In this document: one piece after another, positions 8,761 through 19,984 of the stretch
Numbering within the stretch: position 1 is the stretch's first letter
How the letters are laid out: the number at the start of each line of letters is the position of its first letter
Assembly (NCBI RefSeq): GCF_024519455.1
Contig: NZ_JALJRY010000021.1
Coordinates: forward strand, 1-64,000
Source: Streptomyces sp. STR69
GTDB taxonomy: Bacteria > Actinomycetota > Actinomycetes > Streptomycetales > Streptomycetaceae
Reading direction: 5' to 3'
DNA length: 64,000 nt
Translations under genes and position numbers: made by a program
Notes under the pieces: model-generated
Seen by the model: only the letters and a program-made list of their open reading frames with translations
What the model was told of the DNA's origin: nothing
The model's database searches: none

Positions 8761-10263
8761 GTGAGAACCGCGCCCACGATCCTGCATCTCGACATGGACG
8801 CCTTCTTCGCCTCGGCGGAGCAGGCGTCCAAGCCGAGCCTGCGCGGGAAGGCTGTCGTCGTGGGCGGGCTCGGGCCGCGCGGGGTGGTCGCCACCGCGTC
8901 GTACGAGGCACGGGTCTTCGGGGTGAACTCGGCGATGCCCATGGCCCAGGCGCGCAGACTCGCTCCGAACGCCGCGTATCTCGTGCCGCGCTTCGGCTTC
9001 TACCGGTCGATCAGCGAGCAGGTGATGGCGCTGCTGCGGGCGCTGTCGCCGCTTGTGGAGCCGCTGAGCCTGGACGAGGCGTTCGTGGACCTGGAGGCCG
9101 GTGAGGCGGCCTGGGACGCCGAGTCGGCGCGCCGGGCCGGGGAGCGACTGCGCGCCGACATACGGGCGGTCACGGGCCTCACCGGCTCGGTCGGCCTCGC
9201 CGCCTCCAAGATGATCGCGAAGATCGCCTCCGAGCGCGCCAAGCCCGACGGACTGGTGCTGATCGAGCCCGGCACCGAGCGGGCGTTGCTGGGGCCGTTG
9301 TCGGTGCGCACGCTGCCCGGCGTCGGTCCGGCGACGGGCGACCATCTGCGGCGGGCCGGGATCACCACGGTCGACGAGATCGCCGAGGCGGGCGAGGACG
9401 AGCTCGTACGGCTGGTGGGCAAGGCCCACGGGCACGCGCTGTACGCCATGGCGCTCGCGCACGACGAGCGGCCCGTGGTGGCCGAGCGGGAGACCAAGTC
9501 GGTGTCGGTCGAGGACACCTACGACGTGGACATCCACGACCGGATCCGAGTGGGCTTGGAGGTGCAGCGCCTCGCCGACAGGTGTGTGCGGCGGCTGCGG
9601 GGTGCCGGGCTGTCGGGGCGGACCATCGTGCTCAAGGTGCGGCGGTACGACTTCTCGACGCTGACCCGGTCCGAGACCTTGCGTGGGCCCACCGACGATC
9701 CGGGGGTGGTGCGGGAGGCCGCGGCGCGGTTGCTGGACTCCGTGGACACCACGGGCGGGGTGCGGCTCCTTGGGGTGGGCGTCTCCGGGCTCGCCGACTA
9801 CACGCAGGAGGACCTGTTCGCGCAGGCGGCGGGGGAACAGGCCGACCTTCTTGAGGAGGAGCACACGGAGGAGGAAGCCGGCGGGGAGCAGACGGCACCC
9901 GTGGAGCGGCGCTGGCCGGCAGGCCACGACGTGCATCACTCGGGGTTCGGGCACGGGTGGGTGCAGGGCAGCGGGCTGGGGCGGGTCACCGTGCGGTTCG
10001 AAGCGCCGGAGGATGCCGGGCCCGGGCGGGTCCGGACCTTCCGGACCGACGATCCGGAGCTGGAGCCGGCGGAGCCACTGCCGTTGGTGACGCGAGACGC
10101 GGGTGAACTGACCGCAGCATCAGGGCAGTTGGTGGCGCCGCCCCCGGAAGGTCGAAGACCCGCCGACCCTCCCGCCGCTTCGGTTCAGGTGTCGTCCGAG
10201 CCCGCCAGTTTGCCGAAGTCGCGGTCCGGGAGGGAGGGCGGTGGGGCCACGTCGAGGCCGTAG
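8761..10263 (+). CDS. dinB: DNA polymerase IV (Y-family)
   Basis: 500 residues from a GTG start with a weak ribosome site. The Y-family palm is intact: D11-M-D13 (LDMDAFFASAEQ) and SLDEAF with D105/E106, the YR-type nucleotide steering region, an HhH region (LPGVGPATGDHLRRAGI) and the little finger domain ending near residue 340. A QEDLF motif at 349-353 fits the beta-clamp binding consensus QxxLF, placed before rather than at the end of a 150-residue acidic/proline tail. This enzyme performs error-prone translesion synthesis. The last 79 bp overlap the PRC-barrel gene on the other strand. It is an insertion relative to the mycobacterial version of this cluster. Confidence 0.93.
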   Translation: MRTAPTILHLDMDAFFASAEQASKPSLRGKAVVVGGLGPRGVVATASYEARVFGVNSAMPMAQARRLAPNAAYLVPRFGFYRSISEQVMALLRALSPLVEPLSLDEAFVDLEAGEAAWDAESARRAGERLRADIRAVTGLTGSVGLAASKMIAKIASERAKPDGLVLIEPGTERALLGPLSVRTLPGVGPATGDHLRRAGITTVDEIAEAGEDELVRLVGKAHGHALYAMALAHDERPVVAERETKSVSVEDTYDVDIHDRIRVGLEVQRLADRCVRRLRGAGLSGRTIVLKVRRYDFSTLTRSETLRGPTDDPGVVREAAARLLDSVDTTGGVRLLGVGVSGLADYTQEDLFAQAAGEQADLLEEEHTEEEAGGEQTAPVERRWPAGHDVHHSGFGHGWVQGSGLGRVTVRFEAPEDAGPGRVRTFRTDDPELEPAEPLPLVTRDAGELTAASGQLVAPPPEGRRPADPPAASVQVSSEPASLPKSRSGREGGGATSRP

Positions 10264-10556
10264 TGGTGGTAGAGCTGGAGTTCCTGGTCGGGGGAGAGGT
10301 GGCGGCCGACGCCGAAGTCGGGGGCGTCCTTGATCAGGGAGCGGTCGAAGGGGATGTGCAGGGTGCCCTCGATCAGTTCGCTGGGCTCCAGGGGGACGAA
10401 GGCGTCCCTGGAGAACAGGCCGGTGCGTATGGCCGCCCACTCCGGTACGCCGGTCGCGTCGTCGAGGTAGACCTCGTCGATCGTGCCGATCTTGGCGCCG
10501 GTGCGGTCGAACGCCTTGCGGCCGATCAGGTTGCGCGGATCGATATCGGTCTGCAC
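10185..10556 (-). CDS. PRC-barrel domain protein
   Basis: 123 residues from a GTG at 10556 with AGGAGG directly upstream on the minus strand; a longer reading to 10607 lacks such a site. The PRC barrel (about 5-80) shows IGRKAFDRTGAKIGTIDEVYLDD and a FVPLEP strand. PRC-barrel proteins bind RNA, photosystem components or other partners; stress-associated roles have been proposed in actinobacteria, and nothing here is diagnostic. It converges on dinB, sharing 79 bp at the 3' ends. Confidence 0.8.
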   Translation of the reverse strand: MQTDIDPRNLIGRKAFDRTGAKIGTIDEVYLDDATGVPEWAAIRTGLFSRDAFVPLEPSELIEGTLHIPFDRSLIKDAPDFGVGRHLSPDQELQLYHHYGLDVAPPPSLPDRDFGKLAGSDDT

Positions 10557-10677
10557 GGGCCCTCCTCCTGGTCGCAACTCATCCGTAAACTCTACAAAAG
10601 AGCACATTCGGTTCGGTGGCCACTCGAAAGCTCGGCTTCACCGCTCGCTGGTAGGCTGGCCAGCGGCTGCTGACCCC

Positions 10678-10886
10678 GTGCGGGAGAGTCCTCCAGACTT
10701 CATCGGAGGCGCCGAAGGAGCAAATCCTCCCCGGAATCTCTCAGGCTCACGTACCGCACGGACGAGGTCACTCTGGAAAGCAGGGCGGGTGCCGGCGACG
10801 GCTCTCGCTCTCACCGACGGTGAAAACCGGTGACCTTCGGGTGGCCGGTGAAGCTCTCAGGTTGAGATGACAGAGGGGGAGGCCGT
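10678..10886 (+). ncRNA. Tandem glycine riboswitch upstream of gcvP
   Basis: Two glycine aptamers in series. The first (about 10678-10786) has GGGAGAG, GCGCCGAAGGAGCAA, CTCTCAGGC and GGACGAGGTCACTCTGG. The second (about 10790-10886) has CACCGACGGTGAAAACC, GCTCTCAGGT and GATGACAGAGGGGGAGG. These are the conserved cores of the gcvT-type element, which binds glycine cooperatively and turns on glycine cleavage genes. Glycine riboswitches controlling the cleavage system are described in S. griseus. Downstream, a 7-bp hairpin (10889-10912) and a possible pairing of 10877-10884 with 10936-10943, next to the ribosome site, could form the expression platform. Confidence 0.93.
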
Positions 10887-10945
10887 CCGGGCACCCCACT
10901 GTCGTGGTGCCCTCGAAGGTCGTGTCCGACCAGGAGGCCTCCCAA

Positions 10946-13831
<2,886 letters not shown>

Positions 13832-13891
13832 GTTTTCCGGCTGCGGGTCCGTCGTGGCTGGGCGCGCCCCGTGGCGGAGCCACAAATCGAT

Positions 13892-13920
13892 ACAGCCCCG
13901 CGCCCCTATCGGGGCGCTGT
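13892..13920. terminator. Hairpin between gcvP and modC, probable bidirectional terminator
   Basis: GCGCCCC (13900-13906) and GGGGCGC (13911-13917) form a 7-bp stem with a TATC loop, flanked by ACA and TGT that can extend it across a bulge. It sits between the convergent 3' ends of gcvP and modC. No T-run follows, as is usual for Streptomyces terminators. Confidence 0.6.
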
Positions 13921-13923
13921 AGC

Positions 13924-14988
13924 TCAGGTTGGATAGGAGTGGGTCTGGGTTGCCTTTACCGCAGCCCAGACCAAAGCCCCCTGGTGCAGGTCCAGTTCGG
14001 CTGCCGCGACTGTCGTCAGGTCTGCTGCCAGGGGGAGTTCGCCGGTCAGGTCCACGCGGATCTGGTCGCCGTGGGTTTCCAGGCCCGCTACCTCGCAGTG
14101 CCAGAGGTTGCGGGCGCTGGCGCCGGTGGGGCGGTCCCGGAAGAGAGTTACCGCGCTGGGCGGGAACGCTACGAACGCCTCGCCCTGGAGATCTTCCGTG
14201 GTGGTGATCACGGGGCCGGTGTCGAGCGTGACCGTGTGGCCGTCGGCGCTGCCCTTGTAGAGGTTGAGGCCGACCAGTTGGGCGATGTAGTCCGTGCGCG
14301 GGTGGCGGGCGATGTCGGCGGGGGTGCCCTCCTGGACGATCGTGCCCTGCTCGATCACGACCAGCCGGTCGGCCAACACCATGGCGTCCAGGGGGTCGTG
14401 GGTGACCAGCACCGCGACCGCCTCGAACTCCGCGAGGTGGCGGCGGAGTTGGGCCCGTACGTCCAGGCGGGTGCGGGCGTCCAGGGCGGCGAGGGGTTCG
14501 TCGAGGAGCAGGAGGCGGGGGCGGGTCGCCAACGCCCTTGCCACGGCGACGCGTTGGGCCTGGCCGCCGGAGAGCCGGCGGGGCTTGGCGCCCGCGTGCT
14601 CGGTGAGGCCCATCCTCTCCAGCCACTCGGCTGCGATGGCGCGGGACTCCGCCTTGGTCGCGCCCTGGCAGCGGGGGCCGAAGCCGACGTTGTCGAGGGC
14701 GGTGAGGTGCGGGAAGAGGAGATAGTCCTGGAAGACGACGCCAACCGGGCGGGACTCCGGGGGAGTACGGTCCAACTCCGCGCCGTCCAGCCGTAGATGA
14801 CCGTCCGTCAGGCCGAGCAGGCCGGCCAGGGCTCGCAACGCGGTTGTCTTTCCGGCGCCGTTGGGGCCCAGCAGGGCGACTACGTCGCCGGGTGCGGCGG
14901 TCAGTTCGACGTCGAGGCGGAAGGTGCCGCGGTCCACGACGAGATGGGCGTCGAGGCCCGCTTCGGCTGTGGTGACGAAGTTGTTCAT
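13924..14988 (-). CDS. modC: Molybdate ABC transporter, ATP-binding protein
   Basis: 354 residues. The ABC ATPase domain (about 1-230) has Walker A GPNGAGKTT, the Q-loop in VVFQDYLLFPHL, signature LSGGQAQRVAVARAL, Walker B LLLLDEP and the switch histidine VTHD. A C-terminal TOBE-like region (about 285-350) follows, as in ModC proteins. The ATG at 14988 overlaps the modB stop by 4 bp (ATGA), fixing the start; the longer reading to 15582 is an artefact of the overlapping frame. It energises molybdate import with ModA and ModB. Confidence 0.93.
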   Translation of the reverse strand: MNNFVTTAEAGLDAHLVVDRGTFRLDVELTAAPGDVVALLGPNGAGKTTALRALAGLLGLTDGHLRLDGAELDRTPPESRPVGVVFQDYLLFPHLTALDNVGFGPRCQGATKAESRAIAAEWLERMGLTEHAGAKPRRLSGGQAQRVAVARALATRPRLLLLDEPLAALDARTRLDVRAQLRRHLAEFEAVAVLVTHDPLDAMVLADRLVVIEQGTIVQEGTPADIARHPRTDYIAQLVGLNLYKGSADGHTVTLDTGPVITTTEDLQGEAFVAFPPSAVTLFRDRPTGASARNLWHCEVAGLETHGDQIRVDLTGELPLAADLTTVAAAELDLHQGALVWAAVKATQTHSYPT

Positions 14989-15842
14989 GATGTCGCCATC
15001 CAGCGGTCCCGGAGTCCGGCCAGGACCGCGATCGACACGGCCAGGAGGACCAGGCTGAGGGCGATCGCCGCCTCGGGGTCGTTCTGGAGGGCGAGGTAGA
15101 CCGCGAGGGGCATGGTCTGGGTGCGGCCGGGGAAGTTGCCGGCGAAGGTGATCGTCGCGCCGAACTCGCCCAGTGCGCGGGCCCAGGCGAGCACCGAGCC
15201 GGCCGCGATGCCCGGGGCGATCAGAGGGAGTGTGACCCGGCGGAACGCCGTGAAGCGGGAGGCGCCGAGGGTCTGGGCGGCCTCCTCGTAGCGCGGGTCG
15301 GCGGCGCGCAGGGTGCCCTCGACGCTGATGACCAGGAACGGCATCGCCACGAACGCCTCCGCGACCACGACACCGGTCGTGGTGAAGGGAAGCGTGATGC
15401 CGAACCACGAGTCGAGCCACTGGCCCACGACACCGTTGCGGCCGAGGGCCAGGAGGAGCGCCACTCCGCCCACCACCGGGGGCAGGACCAGCGGGAGTGT
15501 CACCAGGGCGCGGACGAAGCGGCGGCCGGGGAACTCCGTGCGGGCCAGCAGCCAGGCCAGCGGCACGCCCAGCACCAGACACACCGCTGTCGCCAAGGTC
15601 GCGCTCAGCAGGGAGAGTTGGAGCGCCTGCCAGACCTCCGTGCTGGTGAGTTGTGACGGCAGCGACCGCCAGGGGGCCCGCACGAGAAGGGCGAGCAGCG
15701 GGAGAAGCAGGAACGCCAGGCCGATGAGTGCGGGCAGCAGGAGGGGCAACGGCACCCCGCGTCCGGTCATCCGGACACGGCGACGCCGCGGCCCGCCCTT
15801 CAGGGTCTCGGCCGCGGCGTCGGAGGTGTCGAGCTGGGTCAC
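14985..15842 (-). CDS. modB: Molybdate ABC transporter, permease
   Basis: 285 residues with about five to six membrane helices. It carries the ABC permease EAA-type loop (EEAAQTLGASRFTAFRRVTLP, about residues 197-217) that docks on ModC. The GTG start overlaps the modA stop by 4 bp and the stop overlaps the modC start by 4 bp, giving a tight modABC operon. Sulfate permease CysT-like proteins are the nearest alternative, but the ModA partner settles the call. Confidence 0.92.
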   Translation of the reverse strand: MTQLDTSDAAAETLKGGPRRRRVRMTGRGVPLPLLLPALIGLAFLLLPLLALLVRAPWRSLPSQLTSTEVWQALQLSLLSATLATAVCLVLGVPLAWLLARTEFPGRRFVRALVTLPLVLPPVVGGVALLLALGRNGVVGQWLDSWFGITLPFTTTGVVVAEAFVAMPFLVISVEGTLRAADPRYEEAAQTLGASRFTAFRRVTLPLIAPGIAAGSVLAWARALGEFGATITFAGNFPGRTQTMPLAVYLALQNDPEAAIALSLVLLAVSIAVLAGLRDRWMATS

Positions 15843-16660
15843 GGCTTGAGGAAGCCCGCCGCGGACAGCACCTTCTGGCCCTCGGCGGACTGCACCAGCG
15901 CGATGAACGCCTTGGCGGCGACGGCGTTGGGCGCGTTCTTCAGGAGGACGATCGGGTAGTCGTTGATGGCGTCGGCGGACTCGGGGAACTCCACGCCCTC
16001 CACCTTGTCACCTGCCGCGTGCACATCGGTCTTGTAGACGACCGCCGCGTCGGCCTCCTTCAACACCACCTTGTTGAGGGCCGACTTGACGTCCTCCTCG
16101 TACGACACCGGGGTGAGCTTCAACTTGCTTGCGGTGAGCGCCTTTTGAGCGGCGGCGCCGCACGGCACCGTCTTGTCGCACAGCACGACCTTGAGCGAGG
16201 ACTTGGTGAGGTCCTTGAGGGAGGTCACCTTGTCGGGGTTGCCCGGCAGGGTGGCGATCTCCAGCTGGTTGCGCACGAACGTGGCCGGTGTGCCGACACC
16301 GTCGCCCTTGTCCGTGACGATCGCCATGGTCTTGGGGCTCGCGGCGGCGAACACGTCGGCCGGGGCACCGCTGGTGATGCTCGCGGCGAGGGTGTCGCTG
16401 CCCGCGAAGTTGAAGGTGACCTTGGTACCCGGGTGCGCAGTCTCGAACTCCTTGCCCAGGGTCGTGAAGGACTCCTTGAGCGAGGCGGCGGCGAAGACGG
16501 TGACGGTGCCGGACATCTTCGGGGACGCGGACGCCGAGGTGTCGGACTTCGAGGAGGACGAGTCGTCGCTGGAGGAGCAGGCGCTCAGGGCCAGCAGCGC
16601 GGCGGCTCCGGCCCCCGCAACCTGCAGGGTCCGGCGGGTCCGACGCGCGGAACGGGTCAT
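15839..16660 (-). CDS. modA: Molybdate-binding lipoprotein
   Basis: 273 residues from the ATG at 16660 (a GTG at 16663 is an equal alternative), with GAGGAG upstream. The signal peptide ends in a lipobox (LSAC near residue 28), followed by a serine-rich linker. The mature part matches ModA: VTVFAAASLKESF, FAGSDTLAASI, GAPADVFAAAS and a C-terminal GQKVLSAAGF. It captures molybdate or tungstate outside the membrane. A pair of TCATGAAAG direct repeats lies about 25-46 bp upstream and may regulate it. Confidence 0.94.
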   Translation of the reverse strand: MTRSARRTRRTLQVAGAGAAALLALSACSSSDDSSSSKSDTSASASPKMSGTVTVFAAASLKESFTTLGKEFETAHPGTKVTFNFAGSDTLAASITSGAPADVFAAASPKTMAIVTDKGDGVGTPATFVRNQLEIATLPGNPDKVTSLKDLTKSSLKVVLCDKTVPCGAAAQKALTASKLKLTPVSYEEDVKSALNKVVLKEADAAVVYKTDVHAAGDKVEGVEFPESADAINDYPIVLLKNAPNAVAAKAFIALVQSAEGQKVLSAAGFLKP

Positions 16661-16684
16661 CACGGTTCTACTCCTCTGGTCTCT

Positions 16685-16706
16685 TCATGAAAGGTGCTCA
16701 TGAAAG
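16685..16706 (-). promoter_or_regulatory. Direct repeat TCATGAAAG upstream of modA
   Basis: Two copies of TCATGAAAG (16685-16693 and 16698-16706 on the plus strand) with a 13-bp period lie just before the modA start, in a relatively AT-rich 220-bp divergent region. Placement fits an operator or leader element, possibly for the HTH-TOBE protein encoded at 21.2-21.6 kb. That link is a guess. Confidence 0.35.
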
Positions 16707-16879
16707 CGGTTGTCGCGCCCTTCGGCGGCCGTAACGGCCGTGCCGCGATGATACTGCCGCATTTGCCAGGCATAAGTCTCCTGTCGCATCGCATGAGCTG
16801 CACTATTTGCTTGCGGGGCGTGCATGTGCGTTTGTACGGGACTGCCGTCCGGGTACCACATTCCGGGAGGTGATGGCTC

Positions 16880-17371
16880 GTGACGCTCGCGCAGCTCGAC
16901 CTGACGGGGGACCTGGCCCGGCCCACCCGGCTGACCGTGCCGGATCTGCTGAACTGGCCGCTGCACCGGGTCCGGGTCAGCTTCGAGTGCGCCACCAGCG
17001 GCACCCAGGTCCACCGCTTCGCGGGACCACGGCTCTACGACGTCCTGTCCGCGGCCGGTCCCGGGTTCGACCCCGTCCGCCGCAAGGACCGGTTGCGCTT
17101 CCTCATCGCGGTGAGCGGTACGGACGGGCACCACGCGCTGCTGTCCTGGGCCGAGATCGATCCCGACTTCGCTCATGCCCCTGTTCTGCTCGCTGTCAGC
17201 ATCGATGACACTCCGCTCGACCGTGCCGGACCGCAACTGGTGCTTCCACAGGACCGTTGCGGGGCCCGGCACATCAGTGGGATCAGTGCGATACGGGTGG
17301 ACGGGGGGTACGGCGCGGCGAGTTGGCCAGTGCCAGCCACACCCGGTCGCGGGTCAGCGGAAGTTCGGTGA
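16880..17371 (+). CDS. Molybdopterin-dependent oxidoreductase domain protein
   Basis: 163 residues from a GTG with GGGAGG upstream. It has the sulfite-oxidase-type molybdopterin-binding fold in a minimal form: LTVPDLLNWP, VSFECATSGTQ with a possible Mo-ligand cysteine, RFAGPRLYDVL, and a closing LVLPQDRCGARHISGISAIRV. Function is unknown; such short proteins occur beside molybdoenzymes. It is divergent from modABC. Its last 89 bp overlap the truncated xanthine dehydrogenase gene on the other strand, so its natural C-terminus may have been altered by rearrangement. Confidence 0.72.
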   Translation: MTLAQLDLTGDLARPTRLTVPDLLNWPLHRVRVSFECATSGTQVHRFAGPRLYDVLSAAGPGFDPVRRKDRLRFLIAVSGTDGHHALLSWAEIDPDFAHAPVLLAVSIDDTPLDRAGPQLVLPQDRCGARHISGISAIRVDGGYGAASWPVPATPGRGSAEVR

Positions 17372-17900
17372 AGCGGACGCCCGTCGCGTCCCGCAGCGCG
17401 TTGGCGAACGCGGGCGCGACCGGGTTGAAGAGGCTCTCGCTCATCGACTTGGCGCCCAACGGCCCGATGGCGTCCGCCGTTTCCATGAAGTGCACCTCGG
17501 TGCGCGGCACGTCCGCGTACTGCGGCAGCCGGTAGCGGCGGAACGCGGCCGTCTCCACCGCGCCGTGCTCGTCGATGCGGACGTTCTCGAAGAGGGTCGC
17601 GCCGAGCGCCTGGGCGACCCCGCCCTCCACCTGGCCCCGGCACTGCATCGGGTTCATCACCTTGCCCGCGTCGGCCGCGTGCACACTGCGCAGGATGCGG
17701 ATCTCGCCCGAGTCCGGGTCCACGGCGACCCTGAACCACTGCGCGTTGAAGGTCACGGAGCGGGGCGTCCCGCCGAAGTGTCCGTCGGCGGTGAACTCCA
17801 CCCCGACCGCCGCACCGGCCGCGTGCAGCTCCTTCAACGACAGACGGCCATCAGGATGCAGTACGGCCTCCTCCGCCAACCGGCAGTCCGCGCGCGGGAG
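17283..17900 (-). pseudogene. Truncated xanthine dehydrogenase large (Mo-binding) subunit
   Basis: Only about the last 200 residues of a roughly 750-residue xanthine dehydrogenase/aldehyde oxidase large subunit remain. Recognisable segments include AAGAAVGVEFTADGHFGG, DPDSGEIRILRSVHAADAGK, PMQCRGQVEGGVAQALG and DAIGPLGAKSMSES, all from the C-terminal Mo-cofactor half. The ORF would have to start at a TTG (17879) with no ribosome site. The reading frame continues upstream only into sequence belonging to the PucR-like gene on the other strand. I read this as a deletion remnant; the substrate channel and most cofactor loops are lost. Confidence 0.82.
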
Positions 17901-17904
17901 TTGC

Positions 17905-18921
17905 AGATGGGCGGCCGAGCTGCTTGCGGAGGCCCTCCCCGTCGACGCCGACGGGGTCTCGCCCTACGAGCGCTGGCACCTCTGCCTGCCCGACCTCGAC
18001 GACGCACCGCCGTGCATGCTGCACGAACTGGCCTCGGTGCTGGGGCGCTGCCAGGAGGCGCGGGTCCGGTCGCGGGCCGAAGAGCGGCGGACGGCCGACG
18101 AGTTGGGGGCACTGCTCGCCGTGCCCGGTACGGATCCCTCCGTCGTGGCGACGGCGCTACGGGCCTGTGGGCTGCCGGCGGACGGGCCGTACCGCGTGCT
18201 GGTCGCGGAGACCGGGGCACAGCGGGCCGGGCTGGCCGAGGGTGCGTTGGCGGAAGTGGTCGCGCATGTGGTGGCGGGGGAGAGGGCTGAGGGGCGGGCG
18301 CCGGGCGGTGCAGCGGTCGCGCGGGCTGGGGCTGGGGAACGGTCGGCGGGCGGCGCCGCGCTTGCCGCATTGCCCCAAGGCGTCGGAGCCGTAGGGCGGT
18401 TGCCCGACGGAACCGCGTTCGCGGTCGTCACCCGGGGTGAGGCCGACGCGTTCCGCGAGGTCTGGCCGCTTGTCGCCGCCAGTGAGCCGGCCGTGCCGCT
18501 CTACGGCGGGACCGGGGCGACCGTGGCCGAGGCGAAGGATCTCAACGGGGCCCTGGCGCAGGCGCGTTACGCGCTCACCTCGGCGCGCGGCACCGCACGC
18601 GGTGGCTCCGTGCTCACCGACGCCTCGACGCTCACCGGGCTCGACGCGCTGCTCACCGGTGTGCCGGGCGAGGTCCGTACCGCCTTCAGCCGGACCGTTC
18701 TCGGTGAACTGCGGGGCAACGCCGTCCTGTTGGAGACCCTGGAGACCTTCCTCGCCTGTGACGGCTCCTGGGCGCGGACCGCGGAGGCGCTGCATCTGCA
18801 CGTCAACTCCGTGCACTACCGCATCGGTCGTATCGAGCACTTCACCGGCCGCGACCTCTCCAGCCTCTACGACCGCCTGGATCTGTGGGCGGCCCTGTTG
18901 TGCCGGACGGACAGCGCCTAA
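17905..18921 (+). pseudogene. 5'-truncated PucR-family transcriptional regulator
   Basis: About 335 residues matching the middle and C-terminal parts of PucR regulators. There is a sensor or GGDEF-like region (roughly to residue 250) and the C-terminal PucR HTH (LLETLETFLACDGSWARTA, then ALHLHVNSVHYRIGRIE). The N-terminal ligand domain is missing and no convincing start with a ribosome site exists near the 5' end. Homology appears to begin around ELLAEALPVDADGVS, exactly where homology to xanthine dehydrogenase on the other strand stops. PucR-type proteins commonly control purine catabolism, so a single deletion probably removed the 5' ends of both genes and whatever lay between. The DNA-binding end could still be expressed. 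Confidence 0.75.
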
Positions 18922-18947
18922 CCTGCACGTCACAGGGGAGGTCAGGG

Positions 18948-19880
18948 ATGCTGTTGCGTCAGCTGGAGTACCTCGTCGCGCTCGCCCGTGAGCGGCACTT
19001 CGCGCGCGCCGCGGCGGCCTGCTATGTCTCGCAGCCCTCGCTGTCGGCCGCGATCCGCCGACTGGAGCACGAGTTGGACGTACCGATCGTACGGCGCGGC
19101 AGAAAGTACGAGGGGCTGACCCCCGAGGGCGAGGTGGTGCTCGCCTGGGCGCACCGCATCCTTGCCGAACGGGACGCCCTGCACCAGGAGTTGTCCACCC
19201 TGCGCGGCGGCCTCACCGGCACGCTGAGGCTGGGCGTGGTGCCGACCGCGCTGCCCGCCGCCTCCCTCCTCACCACCCCGTTCTGCGAACGGCATCCCCG
19301 GGCCCGGGTCGCCCTGGAGTCGCTGTCGTCCGTCGGCATCACCCACGGGCTCGCCGAGTTCGAGTTGGACGCGGCGATGACCTACCTGGACGACGACGCC
19401 CTGCGCAACGTCCGCCGCCTCCCGCTCTACGAGGAGCGGTACGTCCTCCTGACCCCCGTCGACGGGCCGCTCGGCGGTGTCTCCAGGGCGAGTTGGGCCC
19501 AGGCGGCCACGCTCCCGCTCTGCCTGCTCAACTCGCGGATGCGCAACCGCCGCATCATCGACGAGTGTTTCGCCGCCGAGGGGGCGACGGTCTCCCCGGC
19601 GATCGAGTCGGACAGCGTCGCCGGGCTCTACACCCTGCTCCCCGGCGGGCGTTGGTCCAGCGTGATCTCGCACGCGTGGCTGCACATGTTCGACGTCCCG
19701 GTCGGGATGCGGGTGGTACCACTGAAGGGACCCGCGCACGGGCCACGGGTAGGACTGGTCGTCGCCCGCAGCGAGCCCCAATCGGTGCTGGCGGAGGCCC
19801 TGTTGAAGGTGGCGCGGGAAGCGGGCGTACGCGACGCCCTCGACGAACTCCTGCACACCTACCTGGGGGACGACCGCTGA
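18948..19880 (+). CDS. LysR-family regulator adjacent to formate dehydrogenase
   Basis: 310 residues from the ATG at 18948, with GGGGAGG upstream. An N-terminal winged HTH (1-60, RQLEYLVALARERHFARAA and VSQPSLSAAIRRLE) is followed by a LysR substrate domain. It precedes the formate dehydrogenase gene in the same direction with a 104-bp gap that contains an inverted repeat and a promoter, so it most likely regulates that gene. The inducer is unknown; formate or a C1 compound is a reasonable guess. Confidence 0.85.
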   Translation: MLLRQLEYLVALARERHFARAAAACYVSQPSLSAAIRRLEHELDVPIVRRGRKYEGLTPEGEVVLAWAHRILAERDALHQELSTLRGGLTGTLRLGVVPTALPAASLLTTPFCERHPRARVALESLSSVGITHGLAEFELDAAMTYLDDDALRNVRRLPLYEERYVLLTPVDGPLGGVSRASWAQAATLPLCLLNSRMRNRRIIDECFAAEGATVSPAIESDSVAGLYTLLPGGRWSSVISHAWLHMFDVPVGMRVVPLKGPAHGPRVGLVVARSEPQSVLAEALLKVAREAGVRDALDELLHTYLGDDR

Positions 19881-19889
19881 TAGACGCGG

Positions 19890-19945
19890 GCTATCCCGGC
19901 ATAGCAACGTTCGCTTTGACCAGGGCGATTCACCCCGAGGATCGT
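19890..19945 (+). promoter_or_regulatory. LysR-type operator and promoter of the formate dehydrogenase gene
   Basis: An inverted repeat GCTAT-N6-ATAGC (19890-19905), resembling a LysR box, lies 10 bp upstream of TTGACC (19916-19921). With an 18-bp spacer GATCGT (19940-19945) could serve as the -10. The ATG is 40 bp further on. Confidence 0.45.
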
Positions 19946-19984
19946 GAAGTTCACCTTCCGCCAACGGAGTTGAGGAGCCGCGAC

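Noticed and set aside
13861..13898. Possible mobile repeat after gcvP
   Set aside because: The sequence resembles common Streptomyces intergenic sequence, but no second copy or terminal repeats are present in the window, so only the hairpin is reported.
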